NCBI GenBank assembly: GCA_036346395.1
Contig: CM070611.1
Span: 26,422,473-26,486,472, forward strand
From: Hsuehochloa calcarea
Lineage: Eukaryota > Streptophyta > Magnoliopsida > Poales > Poaceae
Length of the DNA stretch: 64,000 nt
Reading direction: 5' to 3'
Positions 11,801-21,562 of this stretch are shown piece by piece. The notes under the pieces are model-generated. The model made no database searches and was not told where the DNA came from. It was given only the letters and a program-made list of their open reading frames with translations. How positions within the stretch are numbered: position 1 is the stretch's first letter; each line of letters begins with the position of its first letter. A program made the translations under genes and the position numbers.

Positions 11801-14337
11801 AATTTCGCTGGTAACCGCCGAAATTTCACTGGTAACCAGCGTTATTGGTGGGGTCCGATAAAATTTCATATCGGGCAAAAAATTTCGGAATTATCTAATT
11901 TTCATCTAAATTCAAATTCCACCGGTGTCAAACTATCCATGTCATTTAAGGCATAACTACAGATACAGCATCTCCAACGTATTGTATCTAGTGGTCCCAA
12001 AATACTGGCCCACACACTACACATGAAAACGCATAGTGCTGACAGGCCCCAATGCATTTTTTGCATGTGTATTGCGTCCCCTTGGTTCGTGGGAGAAACC
12101 GTTCCTCATGCAAAATATGATTTCGTTCTCTCTCATCTTTTCCACCTTAGCCAAAATCTCAGATGCTTCAAGGTTTAGACAGCTAAGGTGGAGGGGAGAT
12201 GCCCTTAGATCCAAGGATAGAAAACTCGGAACCGGATGAAATCCGTAGTAAGTGATAATTGATGTCGGTTCGAAAATTTCAGAAAAACCGGTATGAATTC
12301 AAATTTTGAATTTTTGAATCCGAATTTTTACCGGCTGGTAATCGGTCAAACCGGCAAAAAAACCGGAAAATGGTGAAAATGGTAATTATGAAATTTAAAT
12401 TTGGAATAATGCAAATATTAATGAGAAAGTGTTTCAAGATGTACGTAAAAAGTCATCCTTGGTTGCTTCACTCTCTTGAGCAGTCCTCTCGTCCAAGTGT
12501 TCTAAAGCATGTAACATAATAAAAAACATAAGTTAATGATAATGAACAATAACTTGACTAGCATACGAAAAATAATAATGAGAAGTAATTCATACCAATA
12601 CATTGTCGAGAAACGCGAAGGTTGTGCAATGTAGTCGTTATCAGTTATCACAGAGTACAAGTCTTTCAAATTGTACTAGGTGAGCCTTGTATTGATCCTA
12701 AGTGTGTGTTTCGTGTGCATATTGTAGCCAATGATTGTAAAATTGTTGGTAATATGTGGGTTCCACCCATCGTAGCGTTATGGCATTGGAATTGAAGGAC
12801 ACAAGACCGTAATGGAAACTAGGATCAGAAGAGACGTCCGACAAATGAGAATCATCTTCAGAAGGCAATAGATTGACATCTCGACGTCCATAAGTACGAG
12901 TGGATCTTGAGCTAGCATGTGATTCATAGGAAGAAGAGTCATGTGGCTGAGATTGATCTTTTTAGCGACCCTTACCCCTCGTGTAGGTCTTATGAAATTG
13001 TTTTGAAGCATGACAACCATGGTCTTTATCCTGAGTAGCATGCGTGAAGTTTTGCTCGCAGGTGAATTCCAATGGTTGGTCTTGCCCTGCATCATGAGCA
13101 TTTCCACTATCAGCACCATCATCGGACGACGGAGAGTTACTATCACCAGACTCTTGGTACTGGACTTCATCAGATGGTGGACTTTCTGTTTCTTCGTCGC
13201 TTCCCACAATATCCTCCTCAATGGCCTTTTTTTTTCTTCTTGTCAGGCACTTGTTTCCTTGTTTGTGTAAGTGAGGCAAAGTCTTCAGCCAATTTTTCAG
13301 TTGGTTGGCTACAATATTTCCTTTTCCCAAGATGACTCTTGTCAATATTTTTCTTTGCCCACTGCTTCAATGGTTTATCATCTAGTGCTTTATTCAATTC
13401 CTTTCGAGGGATGGCATCAACTACAACTGTAGATGGCATGGGGGGCTCACCTTCCTCGTCTAGTAGGAGCTATCAAGCCACTCGTGGATTGGGTTCTCTC
13501 TGTCGTACGGAGTGGTATTGATTAGATCGCCAAAAGGATCTACATCCCTATCTTCATTTCTAGTCTCATGCTCTTGCAATCGTAGCCTTAGATTGTAGTG
13601 GACATACACGAGTTTATGTAGTTTCTTGTACCTAAGACGGTTCCTCAATTGTGTATGTACCAATGCAAATGTGCTCACATGGGATGATGGGAGAGGGGGG
13701 CCTGCTGGCTGCTGCTCACATTAGAGCACTCAGAGCAACAAGGAATCCAAGGAAGGGAAAAAAACCGGCTGGTATTTTCGGTACGGACCGGGCGGTAAAC
13801 GGTAATCGCCTACCGGCCGGGTTTTTGAACCCGCTTAGATCACAAGCTGTTGGTGAAAGTTAGCTATTGCGAAGTTTAACCTCATTTTGAAGTGGGAAAA
13901 AGTATAACTTATATGAAGTGTTTATTTTAGTATTAATTCCAAAGATTATTTATTCCTTTTGTCAAATCTCGGATGTGGTGATGAACTTATGGGTTACATT
14001 GTCCAGGAATTGCCAATAATGCTATTCAGCGCAGATAATGCCACAAATAAAGCTATTATCTATGCTGGTGTGCCTCCCAATGCTCCCAGTGGCTTCAAGG
14101 TGTTGGATTGGCTTACGCCTTCAATTGCACCACTCAAGGGGAGAGGTGGCGGCGGCAAGAATGGCATTGCCCAGGGCCAGGTGAGCAAGCACGCCATTTA
14201 ATAAAATCTCAGCACTGAAAGTCTAGTGACGATTTTGCCTAAATTCTGTAAATTATGCGATGCAGGGAAGTGATGCTGCTCAGATCAAGGAGGCCATGGA
14301 GCTTGCCACCCAGATAGCTTCAATGAAGCTGAGCTGA
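2377..14337 (+). CDS. Alanyl-tRNA synthetase, cytosolic/mitochondrial (22 exons)
   Basis: Charges tRNA-Ala with alanine. Exons: 2377-2883, 3769-3909, 4100-4246, 4394-4546, 4663-4798, 6379-6475, 7121-7240, 7826-7894, 8625-8675, 8761-8856, 9092-9190, 9385-9507, 9919-10056, 10150-10221, 10299-10374, 10454-10596, 10694-10802, 10876-11063, 11294-11383, 11505-11687, 14007-14180, 14266-14337. About 994 aa in the long form, 951 aa from the second Met; both fit plant AlaRS. Visible landmarks: class II catalytic core (LLFANAGMNQFKP; NTQKCIRAGGKHNDLDD; motif 3 GLGFERL near residue 290), editing-domain NHTCTH (H639, H643) with CGGTH (C758, H762), and a Gly-rich C-Ala segment near the end. Exon phases agree throughout except exon 7, which lacks one base in the T-run at 7156-7159; without that base the frame hits a stop. 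Intron 8 has a GC donor. The acceptor of exon 20 must be 11504, because the upstream AG gives a stop. Transposons sit in introns 5 and 20. Confidence 0.93.
2421..2428 (-). promoter_or_regulatory. Telo-box-like motif in AlaRS exon 1
   Basis: TAGGGTTT (AAACCCTA on the minus strand) lies between the two AlaRS starts. Telo-boxes are common near transcription starts of plant translation and ribosome-biogenesis genes. Here it could mark a transcription start that yields only the short, cytosolic form, or it could be chance. Confidence 0.3.
5925..6204. mobile_element. Tourist-like MITE in AlaRS intron 5
   Basis: 280 bp. The left end GGCTCCGTTTGGCATTG and the inverted right end GGCTCAGTTTGCGGTTG form imperfect terminal inverted repeats. 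A TTA duplication flanks it at 5922-5924 and 6205-6207. The TTA target and GGC...GTTTGG termini are those of Tourist MITEs mobilised by PIF/Harbinger transposases. No coding capacity. Intron 5 (4799-6378) is one of the longest in the gene, partly because of this insertion. Confidence 0.8.
7895..8624 (+). other. GC-AG intron (AlaRS intron 8)
   Basis: Exon 8 ends GGGCAG and the intron starts GCAAGT, the consensus for the rare GC donor class. The acceptor is TTTCAG at 8619-8624. No GT donor nearby keeps the frame, and the joined exons run through a conserved stretch (LSGQ then DAFILWDTYGYP). Confidence 0.85.
11767..12204. mobile_element. MITE in AlaRS intron 20, TTA target duplication
   Basis: 438 bp. 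The left terminus GGGCATCTCCAAC and inverted right terminus GGGCATCTCCCCTCC are flanked by TTA at 11764-11766 and 12205-12207. This points to a PIF/Harbinger-related MITE. A second internal copy of GCATCTCCAACG occurs at about 11969, so it may be composite. Non-coding. Confidence 0.75.
12212..13833 (-). mobile_element. hAT transposon, deletion derivative, in AlaRS intron 20
   Basis: An 8-bp direct repeat CTTAGATC at 12204-12211 and 13834-13841 is the hAT signature. The termini (CAAGGATAGAAAACTCGG and inverted CGGGTTCAAAAACCCGG) are similar to each other. Subterminal regions are rich in CCGG/ACCGGT motifs. Minus-strand open frames at 13678-13460 and 13439-12962 include an LVYVHYNLRL stretch, typical of the C-terminus of plant hAT transposases. 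The rest of the transposase is missing, so it is non-autonomous. Confidence 0.8.
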
Positions 14338-15379
14338 TTAATTTGTGATATACCTCGTCTTCGTCTATGATGTTTGGCATAATGTTGATACACGAACATG
14401 AAATCAATCATGAATTCGACTACAAGCATGGCTGTTTTGACTGGTTCATTTGTAGCGTACTATTTGAACCACAAGGAAATGAAATTATGAACATACTTTG
14501 ATATAGGATGGTGGACTGCAGTTATCGTAGTATTACACTTGTTTACGCTAGTCAAAGCCAAACATTGAAATGGCCGGCTCCTCCCCTCGGATGCGGAAAG
14601 GGAGTCAATCGACGTGCGGATCGAGTGGTTTGCTTTGGAAATTTCTCGTTACCGGCCGGAGAGGCAGGAGTGCTCGTTCTTTCTTTGTTCTGCTGTGAAA
14701 GCAGACATGATCTTCTTTTCTTGGTGTCCGCTCATCTCTACCAAGTTGTTGGATTAATGGTGTTCCGATTTGCAGTGTTGTGCCATTGGATTCTGGCTGA
14801 TTAATGTTTTACAAATGTTGGTAAAAGGGGTGCTTGATTCTTTGCTTCCGCACATACAACAGGGGCTGTCAATAATCCAATCAGGAGAAACTAATGAGAG
14901 GTAGTGTATGCTCGATTGTACTTTGTTCGTGTTTATTGCTCTAGTTCATGCCTGCACCATGACCATGCGAAAGCTAGCTCATGAGCACAGCAACCAAACA
15001 GCTTGGCTCCCTTGTCTTGGCATGGGAACCGAACATGACCGTACTCACCGTGATGTAGTTTTAGCTCACGTGCAGCTCGCTCTAGCGGTTGAAAGTTGTA
15101 ACATGTCTTGCGCAGCCCGGATTTATAGTTCGGAACTCTGCGTAGAAATTAGATACAATTACAGAGTTAAATGTAGATCTTAGTCTCGAGGCAATTCGAT
15201 GAACACCAGGCATGTAAAGATCAAAGATCAAAATATTGTTCTAGCTAGGAGAATGAAGCAAAGGGTTTTGGCCTTGTACAACATATCAACATACATTCAT
15301 GAGATAAATTCTCACAGTCGATTGATTTTTTCTTTTCTTTTTTTTTTAAAAAAAAATTAGTCAATTTTCAACGGACTAC
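14338..15379. other. AlaRS 3' UTR and intergenic DNA; no gene
   Basis: The AlaRS 3' UTR begins at 14338. Its end is not fixed by a clear poly(A) signal. Short ORFs (for example 14508-14804) show no domain and no grass-like coding composition. A T-rich then A-rich tract lies at about 15327-15357. Confidence 0.5.
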
Positions 15380-15900
15380 CCTAACCGTCACTCCCACACC
15401 CCGCACCACCCCCAGTTGCTTCTCCGAAGCTGCCTCCGGCACCAGTGAGCCTTGCTGACAAGCACCTCTACTGTCGCCCTCCTTCGCGCCACCTCTCCAA
15501 CCCTCGCTGCCGCTTCTTCCTTCTTTGCGGTGAAATGCCCCATCGCCGCCCTCTTCCTCGTCTACGGCGGCTACCGCCGTTGGATCCACCACCGCCTCCC
15601 GTCGCCTCCTAACCACTTCGGTCTCGTCGCCCTCCACCGCCCACCGCCCTCCTCCTCGCCCGTGTTCGGCGGCGCCACCCGCCACCTTGGCCTCCCTCTA
15701 AGCCCTGGGGGCACCGGTGACCCTAACCCTAACTCGGCGTCGTCGCTGCCACCCACTGCCGGTCTACCGCCACCCCCGACCTTCCTCTAAGCCCTAGGGC
15801 ACCAGTGAACCCTAACCCCAACTCGGTGCCGCCATCGGCGGGTACCGGAGAAGAAAAGAGGACCTCGAGGATGGATCTCCACACGTGATCCAAAGGTGAG
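15380..15900 (+). other. GC-rich patch with an internal tandem duplication; possible exon remnant
   Basis: Cytosine-rich sequence with overlapping Pro/Ala/Ser-rich frames on both strands. A segment containing CTCTAAGCCCT, CACCGGTGA and CCCTAACCC at about 15692 is repeated about 85 bp later with small changes. A good splice donor (AAAGGTGAGTAA) follows at about 15893-15904, so it could be the first exon or leader of a lost gene or an LTR fragment. I do not recognise a protein. Confidence 0.3.
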
Positions 15901-16091
15901 TAAATCGACCGAAACTTCCATGATTTTCAGGTGACTATGGACTAGGAAAACAAAACAAAAACCTCATGATCAAACATTGAAGGATCTTGATTTGGGTGCT
16001 TTCTTTGATTTTTTTACTACGCCAGTTCAGCTAGTGATAGAGGCTGGCTATATAAACCCCAAAACTCAAATGAAAAGTCATTTTAAATCTG

Positions 16092-16131
16092 AAAAAAGAG
16101 GAGAGAGAGAGAGAGAGGAGAGAGGGAGAAG
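16092..16131 (+). repeat. GA-rich microsatellite
   Basis: A run of GA dinucleotides with small interruptions. A shorter GAGA tract follows at about 16160-16175. Confidence 0.8.
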
Positions 16132-16389
16132 TGATGTAGCGAAGCTCCCTAGGTCAGTAGCGGAGAGAGAGAGAGACAGGGAGGTAAATATTCTTGCATC
16201 TTTGTACATAAATTCGAAACCTGGTAGGGTAGCAAATAAAGATAGCGACATAAAATTCAATGGATTAGATAATTTTAGCTGTATTGCAGTTTGATGTAAT
16301 ACATCATTTTAGCTGTGTACAGTTTAGTTCATTGTTTACATATTATTTATGGTGTAGTACTCGAATGATTTAGAATTAATCTGCAAAAA

Positions 16390-17960
16390 TACTAAGACCA
16401 CTTTGTAGGTTTTCATTTTGACACGGTAAATATTTTGTCAATGCCGAAAGTACTTTTAAAATTAGGAAAATAGCAAGACACCTATAAAAATTGTAAAAAA
16501 ATCCAGAGTTGCGACATAGGGTATGTAAAGCTGAACTAAAATATTGTGAACTTATTTTTTGTTTCCATTTGTACACCGTAAATATTTTTAAAATGCTTGA
16601 GACATTTTTTCATCAAGGAAAGTAGCGCAATACCTATAAAAAATCTATAGAAATTATAGAGTAGCTCAATTGGGTATGTATAACTTAATCAAAATAATCC
16701 TAACTTAATTTTGATTTTTATTTGTGGATAGTAAATATTCTGTTAATGCCAACAATACTTTTCAAACTAGGAAAATAGCAGGACACCCCTAAAAATTGTA
16801 AAAACAAATCCAAAGTTACTACATAGGGTATACAGAGCTGAACTAAAAATTGTTAACTTAATTTTTATTTCCATTTGTACATGGTAAATATTTTGTAAAT
16901 ACTGGAGACACTTTTCAAACAAGGAAAGTAGAATGACACCTAAAAAACTCTATAAAAATTGCAGAGTAGTTAAATAGGGTATGTAGAGTTTAATTAAAAT
17001 AATCCCAACTTAATTTTGGTTTCCATTTGTGCACAGTAAATATTCTGTTAACGTTGAAAATACTTTTTAAACTAGAAAAATAGCAATACACCTCTAAAAA
17101 TTATAAAAACAATTCCATAGTTGCTACATAGGGTATGTAGAGCTGAACTAAAAAATTGTCAACTTATATTCTGTTTCTATTTGTACACGGTAAATATTTT
17201 GTAAATATTGGAGACATTTTTAAACAAGGGAAGTAGCACGATACCTAACAAAATCTATAAAAATAGCAAAGTAGCTGAATAGGGTATGTAGAGCTTAATC
17301 AAAATAATCTCAACTTAATTTTGGTCTTCATTTGTGCACGGTAAATATTATGTTAATGATGAAAATGCTTTTCAAACTAGGAAAATAGCAAGACACCTCT
17401 AAAAATTGTAAAAAAAAAAAATCCAGATTTGCTACATAGGTATGTAGAGCTGAAATAAAATATTGTCAACTTAATTTTTGTTTCCATTTGTACACTGTAA
17501 ATATTTTGTAAATACTAGAGTCACTTTTCAAACTAGGAAAGAAGCACGATACCAATAAAAAAACTATAAAAATTACAGAGTAGCTAATAGGGTATGCAGA
17601 GGTTAATCAAAATAATCCCAACTTAATTTTGGTTTCCATTTGTGCATGATAAATAATTTGTAAACAAGGAAAATAGCAATGTACCAATAAAAATTATATG
17701 AAAATGCCAGAGTAGGTAAATAGGGTATGTCAACCATAATTAAAATATTGTCAACTTAATTTTGGTTTCTATTTGTACACGATAAATATTTTGTTAATGC
17801 CAAAAATACATTTCAAACTAGGAAAACAGGAAGACACCTCTAAAAAATCTATAAAGAAATCCAGAGTAGCTAAATGGGGTATGTAGACATTAATTAAAAT
17901 ATTGTGAACTTAATTTTACTTTCCATCTGTACACGACAAGATACCTCTAAAAATGTCTAC
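16390..17960. repeat. AT-rich satellite-like tandem array, about 152-bp unit, ~10 copies
   Basis: The phrase 'TTTCCATTTGTACACGGTAAATATT' recurs in varied form near 16410, 16561, 16712, 16868, 17022, 17175, 17328, 17480, 17632, 17766 and 17920. Spacing is about 150-155 bp, with one shortened unit (about 135 bp). Neighbouring units differ systematically: one type carries AATGCC...GCAAGACACC...GAGCTGAAC, the other GGAGACA...GCACGATACC...GAGCTTAATC. The array is therefore largely a dimeric higher-order repeat of about 304 bp. No coding frame runs through it. Confidence 0.85.
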
Positions 17961-18079
17961 ATTGAGACAGTTGTGTGCAGATCAGTTTCGTATGTGTTGC
18001 TAATCATGCAATAATTGAATTATTTAGATATGTCGCTTCTTATTGTTTTTTTGTATATATTTCGTACTATTTACAATGT

Positions 18080-18300
18080 ATGCACTGAATTTTTAGGTAT
18101 AACAGACCCAGGAGATTCTGCACTGCGGTCGTACGAGTTGCTTGACCCAGTCGTTGACGCGAGTCACCATTGCCTCCTCAGTAACATCCTCCCCAGGAGA
18201 GCGAGGTGGCGATTGAGCATGGCGTGTTGCGGCTGCGCACGCCCATAAGGGCATGGAGGGTGGACCCACGTTGGGTTCCGAGGTACGTGTAGTTGTGACC
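18080..18300 (+). pseudogene. Plant-mobile-domain (MAIN-like) gene relic, N-terminal piece
   Basis: An open stretch reading ...DPGDSALRSYELLDPVVDAS... resembles the N-terminus of grass plant-mobile-domain (PMD) proteins, the retrotransposon-associated family also annotated as 'serine/threonine-protein phosphatase 7 long form homolog'. It ends in a stop and is followed by unassignable sequence, then gypsy remains. The next part of the same protein is at 21187. This is the weakest of the three pieces. Confidence 0.45.
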
Positions 18301-18540
18301 CTTGTGTACTCAATTGATGTATGACTACTTTGGGTGGACTCACGTATATTCTTAATTCTTTCAACGTAGGTTGAGCGCAATAATAGTGAGAATTGGATTG
18401 ACAATTTGGAAGATAAGTTTGATATCTTCTTAGATTGGCACTCGAACATAGTTGTAAACCCTGATTTGGCATCGATTTCCCATAATGGAGCTACCTCTGC
18501 GGTATCACAGATGTGCAATGCGTTGATTGAGCCGCAATAG

Positions 18541-19399
18541 AAGGATTCTACAAGATAGCAAGACCCTCACTCATTTGTTGAAGAAAAAGAAATTTGCTTG
18601 GACAGCAGTTGTGAGCAAAGTTTTCAAGAGTTGAAGAAGCGTTTGACAACACTCGGTGTTGATTTTGCGATGTCAGAAAGGATTTTGAGATTTTCGTGAT
18701 GCATCCGGCAAGGACTTGGTTGTGTCTGATGCAAGAAAGGAAGGTAGTAGCTTATGCTTCCGTCAATTGAGGCCTCATGAAGTGAATTACCCACTCATGA
18801 CTTGGAGTTAAGCTGCCAGTAGTGCATGCTTTAAAGATATGGCGTCATTCCTTATTGGTAATCATTGTGAAGTCTATCGGACCATAAGAGCTTGAAGTAC
18901 ATTTTCACTCGGTGATCTTAATATGAGGCAAAGAAGATGGTTAGAGTTAATCAAGGATTATGATATTGGAATCCATTACCACCCAGGCAAAGCTAATGTT
19001 GTGGCAGATGCCTTGAGTAGAAAAGTCTCTTGCAATACCACGACGATCAAGGAGAATCAGCCAGCCCTTCATGAAGAGTTCTTGAAGCTCAAGTTAGAGT
19101 TGGTTGAGGAAGGTTATCTAGGCGCCTAGAAGTTCAACCCACTTTGCGGAATCAGATCAAGGAAGCTCAAATTGAAGATGCCAATATTAAGGAAATTAAG
19201 AGCAACATGAAGAAGGGTAAAGCCCTGAGATTTTCAGAAGATGAACAAGGCACCATTTGGTTTGACAAGCGAATCTGTGTTCCAGATCAGGAAGAGCTTA
19301 AGCAGCTAATACTCAAGGAAGCCCATGAAACTTTGTACTCCATTCACCCTGGAAGCACAAAGATGTACCAAGACCTTAAGGAAGCCTTCTTCCACTAGT
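18541..19399 (+). mobile_element. Ty3/gypsy pol fragment: RNase H and start of integrase
   Basis: Plus-strand frames read through a gypsy RNase H (HDLEL; DHKSLKYIFT; RRWLELIKDYD; YHPGKANVVADALSRK) and the connector to the integrase H2C2 region (HPGSTKMYQDLK), with several stops and frameshifts. The lineage looks like Tekay/Del. No RT precedes it and no integrase core follows. At about 19400 it runs directly into LTR-like sequence, so it is a recombined or deleted remnant. Confidence 0.8.
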
Positions 19400-21186
19400 G
19401 AGGATGGTGGATGTGGCGTGGGAGGACGACCGAGGACGGCGTCGGCGCCTGGCGGCGTGGCAGCGCGTGGCTGCTGCGTAAGCCATTCTTAATAATGGCC
19501 ATTTATTTAATCCGGATTTTCAATTGAAAAATAATTCGAAAATCCGAAAAACCCTAATTCTATCATTTTATGTGATTTCCAATTTCTTTTGGTATAACTT
19601 TCACATCGAACTCCGATTTGGGTGATCCAAATTTCTAAATTTATATAAATTCAGCCTCTTTCGTTTGGTACTGGTTTTGTAATTTTTGGAGTTCATTTGG
19701 TGCTGTTTTATTTATTTGTTGCTATTCTGCTTGCGTGTAGATTAGGCGTTTGGAAGATTTCTTGACCCAATGACCAAGACCGCTCCTCGCCAGCGAAGGC
19801 AAGTCGTAGGCCTTTGACCATGTTGAACCCATTTTACAAATGTATATTGTATTAAATTATCATGCATGGCTAGTTTTATTAAAAATGGTTTTGGGAGTAG
19901 ATAATTACCAAATTGCCATTATGCCTCCTTGATAAATTGAAAATGAAATGTCTCCTTGAATGACATATATCCTTGGACACCTTAGGATGGTTAATACTAG
20001 TTGGACATAATTGTATACCAACTTGGGAGTGTATTATTGCTTAGACATGCTCTAGTTACCGCGGTACTTTCGATCACATGTTCATTGATTAATGAAATTT
20101 GACTAATGGAACTATGGAGCAGTGGTGTGAGGCCACTTTTATTAAAGATGTTGTGCCATGGCGAGGATTGCCATTTGGTGGAGTATGAACAAAAATGATT
20201 TATGCTCGGGCTTGAGGTAGGAAGCTAGAGTGGGTGTGTAATGCACATTGGGTTGTGGTAGACTTATGCGGCGACCAACTAAGGACTTAACTTTGCAAGT
20301 CATTGATCCAGGCCTCGTGCAACCATAAGTCGGTATGGGACGGACTGGCCAACTAATTAGGAAGTTTTGAGTCGGTTACTGTTGTGGTGGTTTAATGGCG
20401 CAAGAGAAATTTGTGATGGCGAAACCTTAGCGAAGCGAGCCGAGGCAAAATGGAACTTTAAAAAGGCCTTGTGATAGTCACTTAGTCGCCTGACCTCGGA
20501 AATGTGTCAGACGGACATTACAAGTGATTTATCTCTTGTGGGTAAAATTGTACAACCTCTGCGAGTGTTAAAAACCTATTGAATAAGCGTGTCCCGATTA
20601 CGGACATGCACAGTGATTTCGCGCAAGGGTAGTATTTTCAAAAATGTGGTTTGGTTCGATGGAAGCGTTTGGATGGAATGGTTGGGAAGTGAGCAGGATG
20701 TTCCTTTGTTTGATTCAAAAGAACTTGGTTATTTATGTATTATTATTTTAAAATCACTGCTTTGAAATCTAATTCTTGTATTTCTTGTTAAACTTGCTTT
20801 ACGCAAATTAACCATAAAGCCATCTTTGCTTAAGCGACATGAATACTATGTGCATACATTTCTCTCGACTTCTTTGAGTACTTTATGTACTCACGGCTTT
20901 ATGCCCTTTGTTGATCGGTCAGTGAGAAGAATCGGGACGGGTTGAGTTCTCTGAAGAAGGCTACTTTGAAGGCTGCGAACTAGGTCCGTCCTCCACTCGA
21001 TTGCTGTGGGCATGTCGATTGGGCTCCACGTATTTTGAGATTTCATTGCGGATACTCTGTTGTTGCTAAGCCTGTGAGGCTACTTTTGTAGAACCTTGAC
21101 CATAAGGTCTTTGTTGTTTTAAATAATATTACTTTATGCGCTTCATTAGTTCGTTGTTGAATGGTTATGATTACATCATTGTTGCA
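19400..21186 (+). mobile_element. 3' part of a family-A-like gypsy LTR
   Basis: Blocks in the same order as in the full-length LTR at 41785-45153: TTTTCAAT(T/A)GAAAAATAATTCG near 19517, a 'ccgaactccgat'-type block near 19610, and the end block 'aggtccgtcctccactcgattgctgtgggcat' matching about 44940. It stops at ...GTTGCA (21186), after which the PMD relic resumes. The 5' third of the LTR is missing. Confidence 0.6.
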
Positions 21187-21562
21187 GCTGTGCGAGCTAG
21201 CTCTGCGATCATGGGACTAGCTTGGTATGCCTGAGAGGTCTCGGGTTGTGTGACACCGAGGTGGTCATACGTCGAGGTGGTTTCGTGCGATCGGTGCCTC
21301 TGGCGGCATTGGTTGACCGGTGGAGGCGGAGACGCACACATTCCACCTTTGTGCGGGAAGATGGCTTGAAACTTCGAGGATGTGACCTTTCTTCTTGGGT
21401 TGCCTTGTGCGGGTTTCCCCACAGTGATGCATGACATCTTGGCCATGTGGCACGGAGTTCATCGCGAGGTTCCAAGGCGGCGCCACCCAACACCGGCTAC
21501 AGGGAGTTCAGCAGTACCGCTAGCCATCGCTAAAGTGGATGCGCTAGTTCTACGTAAGTTTT
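21187..21562 (+). pseudogene. Plant-mobile-domain gene relic, middle piece
   Basis: Despite stops and frame changes, the reading corresponds to the central PMD region: LVDRW-like and HTFHL-like phrases, then FEDVTFLLGLPCAG, then ...WMR*FY. A splice donor GTAAGTTTT follows directly at 21554. The next exon appears after the LTR inserted in that intron. Confidence 0.6.

Noticed and set aside
14508..14804. 98-codon plus ORF downstream of AlaRS
   Set aside because: No recognisable domain, no promoter and no splice context; it is within the range of chance.
15715..15820. CCCTAACCC motifs suggesting interstitial telomere repeat
   Set aside because: Only two or three units, each part of the local approximately 85-bp duplication, and not the plant CCCTAAA unit.
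16390..17960. Regular array considered as a CRISPR array
   Set aside because: Units are contiguous, diverged tandem repeats without unique spacers, in a plant nuclear context.
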